Assembly (NCBI GenBank): GCA_963782555.1
Contig: CAWAKB010000006.1
Coordinates: 124,001-188,000, forward strand
Source of the DNA: Hyphomicrobium_A sp963782555
Lineage (GTDB): Bacteria > Pseudomonadota > Alphaproteobacteria > Rhizobiales > Hyphomicrobiaceae
Length of the DNA stretch: 64,000 bases
Reading direction: 5' to 3'
In this document: piece by piece, positions 33,532 through 43,115 of the stretch
Layout of the letters: the number at the start of each line of letters is the position of its first letter
How positions within the stretch are numbered: the first letter of the stretch is position 1
Notes under the pieces: model-generated
The model's input: only the letters and a program-made list of their open reading frames with translations
Database searches by the model: none
Told to the model about the DNA's origin: nothing
Made by a program: the position numbers and the translations under genes

Positions 33532-33717
33532 TCAGGATTCGATGGGATCGCGCGCACGTTTCTTGCGCGCTTTTTGCTGTCGCACGCGCTCGTCAAGATT
33601 GCGCGCGCCGACCTCCTTGCCGGCCCTGGGTGCGACGGCGCTCCTGGCTGGGACAACTTCCCCCGCCGTGCGCATTGCAGATTTGCGCTTGTCCTGATTG
33701 TTTTGCTTGCTGGCCAT
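33532..33717 (-). CDS. Small very basic protein, 61 aa
   Basis: A 61-residue Lys/Arg-rich protein (MASKQNNQDKRKSAMRTAGE to ARDPIES) with no membrane segment, preceded by GGAGGAATCACAAAG. The composition suggests nucleic-acid binding. No family is named with certainty. The 3' part contains a GCGCGC...GCGCGC inverted repeat followed by TTTTT on the plus strand, which is within the coding sequence here. Confidence 0.65.
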   Translation of the reverse strand: MASKQNNQDKRKSAMRTAGEVVPARSAVAPRAGKEVGARNLDERVRQQKARKKRARDPIES

Positions 33718-33792
33718 CTTTGTGATTCCTCCGCTTCAACAGGGCATATTTGGAAACCGTGGTCCAACCCTACGTTCAGAAGGTATCTCAAT

Positions 33793-35972
33793 TCAGGTCA
33801 GTCTTGCGCACCAGATTGGCTTCAGAACCTCCAGAACGACAAGCACAAGAGCACCGGTTGCGAGCGTCAGTGCGAGATCGTCCCAGTGCAGTGGTCCGAA
33901 GCGGAATAGCCCTTGCGCGAATGGCCAGAGCAGCGTGAGGCCCAGCATCGCCGTCACAGATATAAGAACCGAGACGAGCGCAGGATTAGGTCGCCGGAGC
34001 GCCGTTTGCGGCCGAGCCGAACGGCTTTGACGATCGATCCGAAATCGTCGTCGAGCAGGACGATCGAGGACGCCTCGCGCGCCACGTCGGTTCCGCGTCC
34101 ACCCATCGCGATGCCGATGTGCGCGGCTTTCAGCGACGGCGCGTCATTGACCCCATCTCCTGTCATGGCGACGATCTCGCCATTGGCCTTGAGGGCATTG
34201 ACGATGCGGAGCTTCTGCTCCGGCATGATCCTCGCGAACACGGTGGCGGTATGAGCGCGCTGCGCCAACTGGGCATCACTCATGGCCTTGAGGTCGTCGC
34301 CGGTCACGACATCGTCGGCATCGAGACCGGCCTGACGGGCAATCGCTCTGGCCGTCGCCGGGTAGTCACCGGTGATCATGACCACTTTGATACCCGCGGT
34401 CCGGCATTCAGCCATGGCAGCAGGCACACTGGCGCGCAGCGGATCGGCCAGGCCGACGAGCCCCACGAACTCGAACGCAAATTCATGCTGCGATGCCGGC
34501 CAATTCGTTCCCACGAAGGATGCACGAGCAACGCCGAGCACGCGAAGCCCCTCGGTGGCCATGGCGTTGACCGACATGCTCAGCGCAGCACGATCCTCGG
34601 TTGATAGGTGACATAGGTCGGCGATTGCCTCAGGCGCGCCCTTCGATGCGATGATAAATTCTCTTCTGCTAGTCGTGGCCTGCCAGACATGCGACATGGC
34701 GAGGAGATCGGGACGAAGACCGTAGGCGTGGGCGAGATTCCACTCGGGGCCACGCAGATGCTCTGTGCCGGCGAGGCATGCGCGTCCAAGCTCATGGAAG
34801 GCCTTGTCCATGGGATCGAAGGGTTCGGGCGCGCTGGCGAGAAGGCCGAACTCGACGAGGTCATGAAACGCGTCCGGAAAGCTCGCGTCTTGAGCCTCGC
34901 GCGGTTGGAACGACTGACCACTCGCGAGTCGCAACTCGGCGATAGACATCCGGTTTTCGGTCAGGGTGCCCGTCTTGTCGGTGCACAGCACGGTCGCGGA
35001 GCCGAGTGTCTCGATCGCGGCCGCGCGGCGCGTCAGCACGCGCGCTCGCGAGATGCGCCAGGCGCCCATCGCCATGAAGACGGCGAGCACTACCGGGAAT
35101 TCTTCCGGTAACATCGACATGCCGAGTGCGATGCCGGCGAGCGCCGCATCGAGCCATCCGCCGCGCAACGTACCGTAGAGAACAACTGCGAGGACGCTGA
35201 CCGCGCCTCCGATCATGGCGAACACCCGCACAAGACGCTGGGTCTGCGCCCGCAGGCGCGGCGGCTCCGTCTCCAACGTACTGAGTGAATGACCGATCTT
35301 GCCGATCTCGCTCAAAGTGCCGATCGCGGTCACCTCACCGATGCCGGAACCGCGCACGATCAAAGAGCCGGAAAACACGCACGGCAGGTCATCGCCACCG
35401 GGGCGATAGTCTTTCGAAGGCGCGCCAGGGGCCGCCGCAATCTTGCGTACGGGCACGGACTCGCCCGTCAGCAGGGATTCATCAGTTTGGAGGTCGTGAC
35501 TCTGAGCAAGCACGGCGTCGGCCGGCACCCGGTCGCCCTCGCCGAGCACGATAAAATCGCCACGCACCACCTCGCGGCCAGCAATGCGTTTGCGCTCGCC
35601 ATCACGAATAACGAGGGCACGCGGACTGGTGAGGTCGCGGAGTGCTTCGAGGACGCGCTCGGTGCGGCTCTCCTGCACGACCGTGATGGCGACCGACAGG
35701 ATCGCGAACACGAGGAGGATGACGGCTTCCTTCAGGTCTCCGAGCAGAAGGTAGATCAGGCCGCCGCCGAGCAGCAGCGCCAGCATTGGCTCGCGCAACA
35801 CTTCGAGAATAATGCGTATAGTCGTGCGCCGATCGGGTCGGGGAAGCTCATTGTATCCCTCCGCCAGCTGCCTTGCTTTCACCTCAGCGACGCTGAGACC
35901 TGCAATGGGTAGAGGCGATGATGATGGAGCGTCGAGCATTTCAATTTTCTTCTTCGTAGTTGTTGAATTCAT
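33793..35972 (-). pseudogene. P-type cation ATPase with internal deletion and frameshift
   Basis: The main frame is a P2-type (Ca2+/cation) ATPase: N-terminal cytosolic region, the first membrane pairs, actuator loop LTGESVPV, PEEFP in the fourth membrane helix, the phosphorylation site CTDKTGTLTEN, the nucleotide-binding KGAPEAI, and the hinge MTGDGVNDAPSLK. After VLLDDDFGSIVKAVRLGR the frame turns to unrelated sequence and stops at 33954. Further on, in another frame, a fitting C-terminal end follows (PALVSVLISVTAMLGLTLLW to VLKPIWCARLT, stop at 33793). The intervening membrane helices are missing, so this is an internal deletion with frameshift. Start: ATG at 35972, or GTG at 35987. Confidence 0.85.
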
Positions 35973-36507
35973 GCCACATTCCGACACTCAGGTCCGCCCA
36001 CATCAATACGTGTGCGTGTGTACGCGACTTATTTAGTGCGTCTCCCACGTCTCGACGCGACCCTGCGAATACACTTCTTGCCTGCCGTCGATCTCCCATG
36101 CGACTTCGCCCGCGAACGGAATCCAGAAGCTGTTGTGATGGCGATAATTGGAGAACCGCCCACGCCACTGTGTCGGCAGGATTGGTGCCGTGACTGAGCG
36201 CGGACGAAGTCACTCCAGAAACTCAGATTCTCTTATGTGCGACTTCAGCCAGCCCGAATTATCGCACGACGGCCGGACCAAAGATGGGGTGAGGTCCAGT
36301 CCAAAATAGCCGGATCCGCTCACTGAGCCTGGCATCACTTCAGGGGAGCAGACCAGCTGCGCGCGTACGCCACCCAGCTGTACCTCTAACCGCGGCGGTC
36401 GCGCGGGCTCATTGACCCTAATCAAGGCCGGCGAACCGCTTTGGTCTTAGAGACTAACTGTCACCCCGGGATCGCTCGAAAGAGCAGAGCTCTAAAGGAG
36501 AATAAGT
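35973..36507. other. Intergenic region, no gene seen
   Basis: About 530 bases between the divergent ATPase relic and the His/Arg-rich gene. Short frames on both strands show no domain or good ribosome-binding site. It should hold the promoter of the gene at 36508, whose ribosome-binding site (AAAGGAGAATAAGT) is at its right end. Confidence 0.45.
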
Positions 36508-36807
36508 ATGCCTTGGTGGAGAATTCTGACTGTTGTCGCCGCGATGGCCTTGGCAGGCGCGATGACGACGCCTGCAAGTGCGGCACCCTACGGTGCTGGA
36601 GTGGCGAAAACCGCAGCGTCGAGCGAGTCTGCAGCGACGCAGGTGCATTACCGGCGCTATCGACATTGCCACCGGCGTCATGGGCGCCGCTACTGCCACG
36701 GCCATCGTCGCTACTATCGCTCTTACGGCTGGCCCGGCGTCAATCTCTATTTCGGTGGATCGCGCCGCCATCATGGTCATCACCGTCGTGGCAGGAGACA
36801 CCACTAG
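36508..36807 (+). CDS. Secreted His/Arg/Tyr-rich small protein, 99 aa
   Basis: A signal peptide (about residues 1-25, ending ASA) is followed by a neutral stretch and then HYRRYRHCHRRHGRRYCHGH, a glycine/tyrosine region (WPGVNLYFGG) and a final His/Arg cluster. It has the same plan as the 78-residue protein at 31434-31670, with two added cysteines in C-H-x5-x-x-C arrangement. AAAGGAGAATAAGT precedes the ATG. A hairpin with T-run follows the gene. Metal or polyanion binding in the periplasm is an inference from composition. Confidence 0.8.
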   Translation: MPWWRILTVVAAMALAGAMTTPASAAPYGAGVAKTAASSESAATQVHYRRYRHCHRRHGRRYCHGHRRYYRSYGWPGVNLYFGGSRRHHGHHRRGRRHH

Positions 36808-36833
36808 CGCGCGCCGCTTGATTAGAAAGGATC

Positions 36834-36875
36834 GGCCGGCTGCGGAGCAATCTGCGGCCGGCCATCACTTTTTTG
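36834..36875 (+). terminator. Probable terminator after the His/Arg-rich gene
   Basis: GGCCGGC (36834-36840) and GCCGGCC (36857-36863) form a stem over a 16-base loop, followed by ATCAC and a run of six T. It separates the His/Arg-rich gene from the PepSY gene. Confidence 0.65.
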
Positions 36876-36943
36876 GTGAGCAATCACATCACTCGACTGC
36901 CCGGGGGCGAATAGAGCCCTCTGAGCAATCGGAGACAATGACA

Positions 36944-37303
36944 ATGCACAAGACTTTGACAGCCCTCTCTCTGGCTTTGGCCCTGGGTGCTGCGGCACCG
37001 GCCCTTGCCAGCGAAGATGCCCGTTGTGGCAGCACGCCGCGCGATAAGTGGCTCCCAGAGGCGACCATCAAGACCAAGGTCTCTGACTTCGGATACGAGG
37101 TGCGCAAGATCGAGGCGGATGACGGGTACTACGAGGTAAAGGGCGTCGATAAGAATGGCGCCAAGGTCGAGCTCTATTTGAATCCGGCAACGGGCGAAGT
37201 CGTGAAGCCCGGCATGAAGGAGGAAGACGAACTCATAAGCATGGCCTTGCAGACAAGGGCCACCGGCCTCGGTATGCAGCCGGTGGCCCCCTTTCATTCC
37301 TAG
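36944..37303 (+). CDS. Secreted PepSY-domain protein
   Basis: A 119-residue exported protein with a signal peptide ending in APALAS and a PepSY domain (residues about 40-90: ATIKTKVSDFGYEVRKIEADD, YEVKGVDKNGAKVELYLNPATGEVV). PepSY proteins of this size are periplasmic and commonly act with membrane cytochromes or two-component systems. It has GGAG 9 bases before the ATG at 36944; an ATG at 36938 is also in frame. A cytochrome b561 gene follows on the same strand after about 100 bases, a pairing that suggests a shared redox role. Confidence 0.8.
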   Translation: MHKTLTALSLALALGAAAPALASEDARCGSTPRDKWLPEATIKTKVSDFGYEVRKIEADDGYYEVKGVDKNGAKVELYLNPATGEVVKPGMKEEDELISMALQTRATGLGMQPVAPFHS

Positions 37304-37405
37304 GCGGCCAGAGCCATGCTCCGCAATCGGGGCCGTATCCAGCTATGCCAACCTCCGGTCCAACGATTTGACGAGATTGGACCTGTCCAAGGGAGTGTCG
37401 GGGAA

Positions 37406-38152
37406 ATGTCATCTGTAAATCTGCAAGCCTATCGCGTTTGGGATGCGCCGACGCGGTGGTTCCACTGGATCAATTTTGTCTGCGTTGTGGGCTTGGCGGC
37501 CATCGGCACCGCCATCCTTTACGATAGCGAGCTCGGCGTAACTGACGCTGGCAAAATCCTGCTCAAGACGACGCATGTCTGGTTCGGCTACGTCTTGGCG
37601 CTCAATCTGGCGTGGCGGATCATCTGGGCCTTCATAGGCAATCGCCATGCGAGATGGTCGGCGATTATCCCGTTTCAGCGCGGCTATGGAGCGTCCCTGA
37701 AAAGCTATCTCGGCGGGATGATCCGCGGCGACGTGCGCCCTTACCTGGGTCATAATCCTGTTGCGCGGGCGATGGTCGCCTTGCTGTTGGCTTTGCTGGC
37801 GCTCCAAGCTGCCACTGGACTGATTTTGGCGGGGACGGATATCTACTATCCGCCGTTCGGCCATTGGATCGCATCGTGGATTGCCGCGGCGGGCGTCGAT
37901 CCTGCGACCCTTGCTCCCTATAACAAGACCGGCATCGATCCGGCCGCGTGGGACGCCATGCGTGCGTATCGCGCGCCGATTGTCACCGTCCATCTGTGGA
38001 ATTTCTACATACTCATGCTTGCGATCGCGATTCACATCGTCGGCGTTGTGGTGACGGAGCTGCGCGAGGGTGGCGCGATCGTCTCAGCCATGTTTACAGG
38101 ACAAAAAGTGGTCGATCGCAAACCCGCTGACGGGCCCGGAGGCGGCGCTTAG
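37406..38152 (+). CDS. Cytochrome b561-type membrane haem protein
   Basis: A 248-residue integral membrane protein of the cytochrome b/b561 (Ni/Fe-hydrogenase b-type) family. Four to five membrane segments carry haem-ligand histidines in RWFHWINFV (first helix), TTHVWFGYVLALN (second), and VHLWNFYILMLAIAIHIVGVV (last). RVWDAPTRWFHW is the usual opening. It passes electrons between a periplasmic or dehydrogenase partner and quinone. The start at 37406 follows GGGGAA; the longer upstream frame is not family-like. It is probably functionally linked to the PepSY protein upstream. Confidence 0.88.
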   Translation: MSSVNLQAYRVWDAPTRWFHWINFVCVVGLAAIGTAILYDSELGVTDAGKILLKTTHVWFGYVLALNLAWRIIWAFIGNRHARWSAIIPFQRGYGASLKSYLGGMIRGDVRPYLGHNPVARAMVALLLALLALQAATGLILAGTDIYYPPFGHWIASWIAAAGVDPATLAPYNKTGIDPAAWDAMRAYRAPIVTVHLWNFYILMLAIAIHIVGVVVTELREGGAIVSAMFTGQKVVDRKPADGPGGGA

Positions 38153-38199
38153 CCTCATGGCTAATTCGCTTCATCGAGCCCAACATACATGTCGCAACG

Positions 38200-38345
38200 T
38201 TGTACGAACGTCAGCGCTCCCAGGGAACGTCAGCTGTTGGCCCTTCTCGGCCGTTCACCTCGTCGCACGAAGTCGGCTGCTGTTAGGGGACTAGCGGAAC
38301 AGCCGCGGACATCCGTCGCACGGAAGAGGTTGACCCAAAACGGAC
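38200..38345. repeat. Decayed dispersed repeat, copy 2
   Basis: The stretch shares about 33 bases (38303-38335, CCGCGGACATCCGTCG through GGTTGACC) with 12974-13006 in the same orientation and looser similarity around it. The rest of the 490-base gap up to the adaptor gene at 38645 shows no gene. Confidence 0.55.
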
Positions 38346-38644
38346 AAGCACCAGATCTCAAGCGGCGCTCTGTAGCCGAAACAAATGAACAGCCGTGTCA
38401 CGCTCGTGAGGAGCGCACTAACGATGATGGCACTGCTACCGAGGGATTGCCCAAACTAGGCTTGATGCCAATCAATTCCGGAGGTTCAACTAGCTGCTTA
38501 CATGCATGTAGCATCGTCTTTTGGTCGCGGAAGATCACGGCTCGTCGCGATCCGAGGCGGCGACGGAGTCAGTCGCCTTCCTTTCGCTTAGAAGTTGCGC
38601 GCCGCGCGAATGCAGTTGGATCTCGAACCATACAGAGCTTTCGA

Positions 38645-40162
38645 ATGGCAGGAAGAGTTCAAGGCCGATCCCACTATGCCTGGCTCGCGATATTCGCGAT
38701 TGCCGCTACGGCCGGCGCGGGGGCTTCGTATTTCTACTGGCGGGACGAGGCTCCGCGCTACGTCTTCGATACGGCTGCCGTGGATCGCGGCCTCATCGAG
38801 CAAAGCGTATCGGCGACCGGCGCGGTCCAGGCGCTGACGACGGTGGACTTGAGCTCGCAGCTCTCCGGCCAAATCGCCCAGATCAAGGTCGATTTCAACA
38901 GCAAAGTGAAAGCGGGTGATCTGCTTGCAACTCTCGACAAGAAGACGTTCGAGGCGAAGGTAAAATCCGCTGAAGCCAATTTGGCAATGGCCAACTCGAG
39001 CATCAAGGTCCAAGAGGCGACGATCCAGAAGACCAAGGCGCTGGTCAAGAACGCGCAAGAGAATTTGGCACGCCAGCAACAGCTAGCGGCGAAGGGCGCA
39101 ACTTCACAAGTCGTGCTGGACACGGCAAGCACCACCGTCGCTACGGCCGAGGCGGACTTGGCCATCGCCGTCGCTCAGCTTGCGAACGCAAACGCGTCCG
39201 TGGCGCAGCGCCAGTCGGACCTAGAGCAAGCGCGAATCGATCTCGAGCGCACCGAGATCCGCTCGCCTATTGAAGGGGTTGTCATCGCCCGCAACATCGA
39301 CCCTGGTGCGACCGTCGCAGCAAGCCTCCAAGCTCCTATTCTCTTTCAGATTGCCCGCGATCTGTCGAAAATCCAGATCGAGGCGCAGGTCGATGAGGCG
39401 GACATCGGCAGAATCGAGCAGGGAGATGAGGTCACTTTCACAGTCGACTCTTACCCAGAACGCGCATTTCGCGGCCAAGTCGCGCAAGTTCGCATCGGCG
39501 GAACAGTTGCGAACAACGTCGTCACCTACACGGTGATCGTCAGTGCGGACAATCCGCGCGAGAAGCTTCTTCCCGGCATGACAGCAACAGTGCGGATCGT
39601 CACCGGGAGAAAAGAGAACGCCCTGCGTCTCCCAAATGCTGCCGTTCGCTTTATCCCGCCCGAGGGCATGCCGGGAGTGGATGCAGCCCCCCGTTGGGGG
39701 CGCAACGAAGCTTTCCTTGCCGAGCTTGCAGAGCTTCTGAAGCTCACGGACGAGCAGAAGGTCAAATTGAAGGCGGGGCTGGATGAGCTTGCAGCACGGC
39801 ACATCGATGCGCAGAGCATCGAGCAGCCGCGCTCGAACAACGCCGCCGGGAAGAGCGCCAGCAGACAACTCCAGCAGGGCCGTGCCGGTGACCGCGGACA
39901 GCAACAACAGGAAGGCGACCTCTCCAGGATCCTTCGTGGGCTCGTGACAGAGGAGCAGGTCAAGATCTTCCAGAAGTGGCGCGAGGAGCGGCACGAGACG
40001 ACGAGGCCCGCTGTGGTCTGGCTGCCGAACGGAGAAGATGGGGTGCTGCCCCGCAAAATACGTCTGGGTCTCGCTGATGAAGCCTACAGTGAAATCGCCG
40101 GGGGAATCCTGAAGGAAGGGGATCGGGTCGTGACCCGTGCCAGAAAAGAGCCGGAGCGGTGA
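38645..40162 (+). CDS. MacA-type periplasmic adaptor of an ABC exporter
   Basis: A 505-residue membrane-fusion protein with an N-terminal membrane anchor (AWLAIFAIAATAGAGASYFYW). The lipoyl and hairpin parts are clear: SVSATGAVQALTTVDLSSQL, VKAGDLLATLD, a long coiled coil (about residues 115-190) and IRSPIEGVVIARNIDPGATV, then the beta-barrel region. An unusual helical, Gln/Arg-rich insertion at about residues 346-450 (LLKLTDEQKVKLKAGL to QVKIFQKWREER) interrupts the C-terminal part. The gene overlaps the next by four bases and heads a three-gene exporter operon. The start is chosen as the ATG before the membrane anchor; its ribosome-binding site is weak. Confidence 0.87.
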   Translation: MAGRVQGRSHYAWLAIFAIAATAGAGASYFYWRDEAPRYVFDTAAVDRGLIEQSVSATGAVQALTTVDLSSQLSGQIAQIKVDFNSKVKAGDLLATLDKKTFEAKVKSAEANLAMANSSIKVQEATIQKTKALVKNAQENLARQQQLAAKGATSQVVLDTASTTVATAEADLAIAVAQLANANASVAQRQSDLEQARIDLERTEIRSPIEGVVIARNIDPGATVAASLQAPILFQIARDLSKIQIEAQVDEADIGRIEQGDEVTFTVDSYPERAFRGQVAQVRIGGTVANNVVTYTVIVSADNPREKLLPGMTATVRIVTGRKENALRLPNAAVRFIPPEGMPGVDAAPRWGRNEAFLAELAELLKLTDEQKVKLKAGLDELAARHIDAQSIEQPRSNNAAGKSASRQLQQGRAGDRGQQQQEGDLSRILRGLVTEEQVKIFQKWREERHETTRPAVVWLPNGEDGVLPRKIRLGLADEAYSEIAGGILKEGDRVVTRARKEPER

Positions 40163-40896
40163 GCGCTGTAGCCGAGCACCTGACGCCAGCACCCGCACTA
40201 CCGCTGATATCCTGCGTCGATCTCACCAAGACCTACGTGATGGGCGAGCAGACGTTCAATGCCCTGGATAAGGTCAACCTCGAGATTGCCCAGGGCGAGT
40301 TCGTCGCGATCATGGGACCGTCGGGCTCGGGAAAATCGACGCTCCTCAATCTCATCGGGGCTCTCGACACACCGACTTCAGGCGAGTTGATCATCGATGG
40401 CATCAACATCGCTGACATGTCCGCAGACGAGCTTGCCGACTTGCGCAACCGCGAAATTGGCTTTGTCTTTCAACAGTTCAACCTGCTGAGGCGGACCACA
40501 GCAATTGAGAACGTCAAGCTGCCGCTCAGTTACAGCTCCAAGCCAGATATTGACGCCGATGCAGCCGCACGCGCGCGTCTGGAGGAAGTAGGATTGGGTG
40601 AGCGTTTGCGACATACCTCTGCGCAGCTCTCAGGTGGGCAACAACAGCGCGTTGCCATTGCCCGTGCGCTTGTGACCAACCCCCGGATCATTCTCGCGGA
40701 CGAGCCAACCGGTGCGCTCGACACGGCCACTTCATTCGAGATCATGGATCTGTTCAGAGCGCTCAACAACAAGGGCCTCACGATCATCCTGGTGACGCAT
40801 GAAGAGGAGATCGCCGAGTACGCGCATAGGAAGCTCAGCTTCCGCGACGGAAAACTCGTCAAGGATACGCGGAACATCGAGGCTCATGCTCGATGA
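40159..40896 (+). CDS. MacB-type ABC transporter ATP-binding protein
   Basis: A 245-residue ABC ATPase of the MacB/LolD type. Walker A is GPSGSGKSTLLN, the Q-loop follows in FVFQQFNLL, the signature is LSGGQQQRVAIARAL and Walker B is ILADEPTGALD, with the switch histidine in LVTHEEE. The GTG start overlaps the adaptor stop (GTGA) and its stop overlaps the permease start (ATGA), showing tight translational coupling. It powers a mechanotransmission-type exporter with the adjacent permease. Confidence 0.95.
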   Translation: MSAVAEHLTPAPALPLISCVDLTKTYVMGEQTFNALDKVNLEIAQGEFVAIMGPSGSGKSTLLNLIGALDTPTSGELIIDGINIADMSADELADLRNREIGFVFQQFNLLRRTTAIENVKLPLSYSSKPDIDADAAARARLEEVGLGERLRHTSAQLSGGQQQRVAIARALVTNPRIILADEPTGALDTATSFEIMDLFRALNNKGLTIILVTHEEEIAEYAHRKLSFRDGKLVKDTRNIEAHAR

Positions 40897-42125
40897 CCCT
40901 CCTCAACAGTCTTCACACCGCCATTATCGCGATCCGCCTCAATGCCATGCGCAGCATCCTGACGACGCTTGGCATCATCATAGGTGTGGCATCCGTCATC
41001 GTCATGGCTGCTATCGGCAGCGGTGCGCGCAAGGAGATCGAGGATCAGATCAGCGCACTCGGCACCAATATGTTGACCTTATCACCCGGCTCGAGCCGCT
41101 TTCGCGGACGGCACAGCGAGGCGGGGACAGCCAAGCCGATGTCGGAAGCCGATATGCAGGCGATCCAAATGCAGGTGCCGGGCGTCACCCTGGCGAGCGG
41201 GGAGCTGAGGACAACGGCACCAGTCGTGTACGGCAACCAAAACTGGACCACCACGATCACAGGCGTGCACGCCGTATTTCCCGAGGTTCAGGACTGGGAC
41301 GTCGCGGATGGACGGTTCTTCACGACGAGCGAGGTGCGCAGCGGCGTGAAGTTCGCCGTGCTGGGGTCATCTGTCGTCAAGAGGCTGTTCGGCGCCGTCT
41401 CCGCGGTCGGCGAGCAAGTGCGTATTCGCGGCGTGCCGTTCGAGGTCATTGGCATCATGGAGACGCGTGGCCAGTCCGGCGGATCGCGAGATCAGGACGA
41501 CGTCGTCTTCGTGCCGATCACAACTGCGCGCTCGCGATTGGTGAGCGAGAGCGGCACGGTCCCCAATCCGGTCGGCTCCATCCTCGTCAAGGTCGCAGAC
41601 AGCGAGCAGCTCGTCGAGGCGGAGCAGCAGATTTCGGAGCTTCTGCGCGCAAGACGCCGCATCCGTCCCGGGCGGGAGGATGATTTTTCCGTGCGCAACA
41701 TTGCCGAGATCGTGAAGACGCGCCGCGCGGCGCAGCAGACATTGGCTTGGTTACTCGCGGTAACGGCGGCAATATCGCTCGTCGTCGGCGGCATCGGCAT
41801 CATGAACATAATGCTGGTCTCGGTTACCGAGCGCACGCGCGAGATTGGCCTGCGCATGGCCGTCGGCGCACGGCGGCGCGATATCCTCACGCAATTCCTG
41901 ACGGAGTCGGTCGTGCTTTGTCTGATCGGTGGCGCCATAGGACTCGGCGTCGGCATTGGCGTGACGTTTGTCGTCGCCAAGCTTGCCGATTGGTCGGTTC
42001 TCATCAGCTCGGAGACGATCGCGATTGCGATCGGGGCCTCGGCCAGCGTCGGTCTGGTCTTCGGGTTCCTGCCGGCACGCAAGGCCGCGCGCCTCAATCC
42101 AATCGACGCACTGCGCTATGAATGA
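40893..42125 (+). CDS. MacB-type ABC transporter permease (FtsX family)
   Basis: A 410-residue permease with one N-terminal membrane helix (SILTTLGIIIGVASVIVMAAIG), a large periplasmic domain (about residues 45-275) and three C-terminal helices, ending GFLPARKAARLNPIDALRYE, the classic MacB/FtsX end. Together with the adaptor and ATPase it should form a MacAB-like pump with an outer membrane channel encoded elsewhere. Possible substrates are lipids, peptides or macrolide-like compounds; the sequence does not decide. Confidence 0.94.
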   Translation: MTLLNSLHTAIIAIRLNAMRSILTTLGIIIGVASVIVMAAIGSGARKEIEDQISALGTNMLTLSPGSSRFRGRHSEAGTAKPMSEADMQAIQMQVPGVTLASGELRTTAPVVYGNQNWTTTITGVHAVFPEVQDWDVADGRFFTTSEVRSGVKFAVLGSSVVKRLFGAVSAVGEQVRIRGVPFEVIGIMETRGQSGGSRDQDDVVFVPITTARSRLVSESGTVPNPVGSILVKVADSEQLVEAEQQISELLRARRRIRPGREDDFSVRNIAEIVKTRRAAQQTLAWLLAVTAAISLVVGGIGIMNIMLVSVTERTREIGLRMAVGARRRDILTQFLTESVVLCLIGGAIGLGVGIGVTFVVAKLADWSVLISSETIAIAIGASASVGLVFGFLPARKAARLNPIDALRYE

Positions 42126-42189
42126 GCACTTATCGCTTCGCGATTTAGGGAGTTCCCGCTTCAAGTTCGTTCGCGGAATGGGGGATCGC

Positions 42190-42450
42190 GGTGTCCGCTT
42201 CTGGGATCGAGCTCCGAGCTCCTAGAAGCACGTCAGACTGACCGATATGTCGGCATGTGGCCCAACTCGGACATCAAGGGGGTCAGATCGCCTTTGTCGG
42301 CGACCTACGCGAAGCAGAGGAAGCGGAAGTCAATGGCCCGGCAGTAATTGCCGAGTTTCGAGTTTGGGCACGGGTCTGCTTCACTCCCAAAAGCGGACAA
42401 AGGCTACACTTCTGACTTGGGCCATGGGCGGAAGTCAGAGCTAGCTGACT
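42190..42450. repeat. Possible decayed intergenic repeat
   Basis: The stretch includes GTCCGCTTCTGG, a short match to about 14.86 kb, and a spurious start with MSACGPTRTS, resembling amplified intergenic repeats of Rhizobiales. The 440-base gap between the permease and the receiver gene shows no convincing gene. Confidence 0.35.
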
Positions 42451-42567
42451 AGATTGTCGGCTCTTACCTCAGACGCTGCCGCGAGCCGAGTTGGCTGCGA
42501 CTTCGGCGTAGGACCATGTGTGGACGGTTGCATCGATCGAGGCTGAGTAGCCAGTTCGTGCTGCCCG

Positions 42568-42987
42568 CTAGGCCGCGGCCCGAGACGCGGATCGGGCGCG
42601 CTTTGGCGCCCCGTAATGAGCGCGTTGTGCAGCTCGGCTTTGAAGTCCGGGATCTATTGGCTTTTCAAAAAAGCGACCCCGGAGTGGCAATTCCTGCCGA
42701 ACCGGCTCGACACTGCTCGATATGACAAAGAGAGCAGCATCCGGACAGCCCGTGTGGGCGCGCCAAGCAAGATCGTAACCGTCGAATACGCCCGGCATTT
42801 CAACATCTGTGACGATGGCATCGAGATTCGCTTCGCGGTCGCCAACGTACGCAATTGCCTCGTCGGCGGTGCACGCCTCCAGCACCTCATAGCCCGCTTT
42901 TTGCAGGGCGTGCCAGGTGATTTTTCGGATTGCCGCATCGTCCTCAACGACGAGGGCACGACGTCCGCTACAGCTTTCGGTGCTCAT
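42568..42987 (-). CDS. Stand-alone response-regulator receiver
   Basis: A single receiver domain: RRALVVEDDAAIRKI supplies the acidic pair, IVTDVEMPG the phospho-acceptor Asp, FVISSS the Ser/Thr and FFEKPID the conserved Lys. After PIDPG the C-terminus (QSRAAQRAHYGAPKRARSAS) is Arg-rich and unlike a receiver helix 5, suggesting a frame change or altered end. No kinase is adjacent. The start could be one of several ATGs between 42987 and 43026; no strong ribosome-binding site is seen. Confidence 0.75.
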   Translation of the reverse strand: MSTESCSGRRALVVEDDAAIRKITWHALQKAGYEVLEACTADEAIAYVGDREANLDAIVTDVEMPGVFDGYDLAWRAHTGCPDAALFVISSSVEPVRQELPLRGRFFEKPIDPGLQSRAAQRAHYGAPKRARSASRAAA

Positions 42988-43115
42988 GGTCATAGAGCGC
43001 ATGTCGAGCGAGTTTTCCGCGAACAACCCCTAGTCCGTCAGCACCTATCGGACAGATTGAGCTGATTGCTGTCTCCTCGCACCATGCGTTCGCAGCCCAA
43101 AAGAGCCCGCCGATG

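Noticed and set aside
33545..33580. GCGCGC hairpin followed by TTTTT on the plus strand
   Set aside because: Lies inside the coding sequence of the basic minus-strand protein and no plus-strand gene ends there.
39221..40198. 325-codon minus-strand frame opposite the adaptor gene
   Set aside because: Shadow of the MacA-like coding sequence; no motif.
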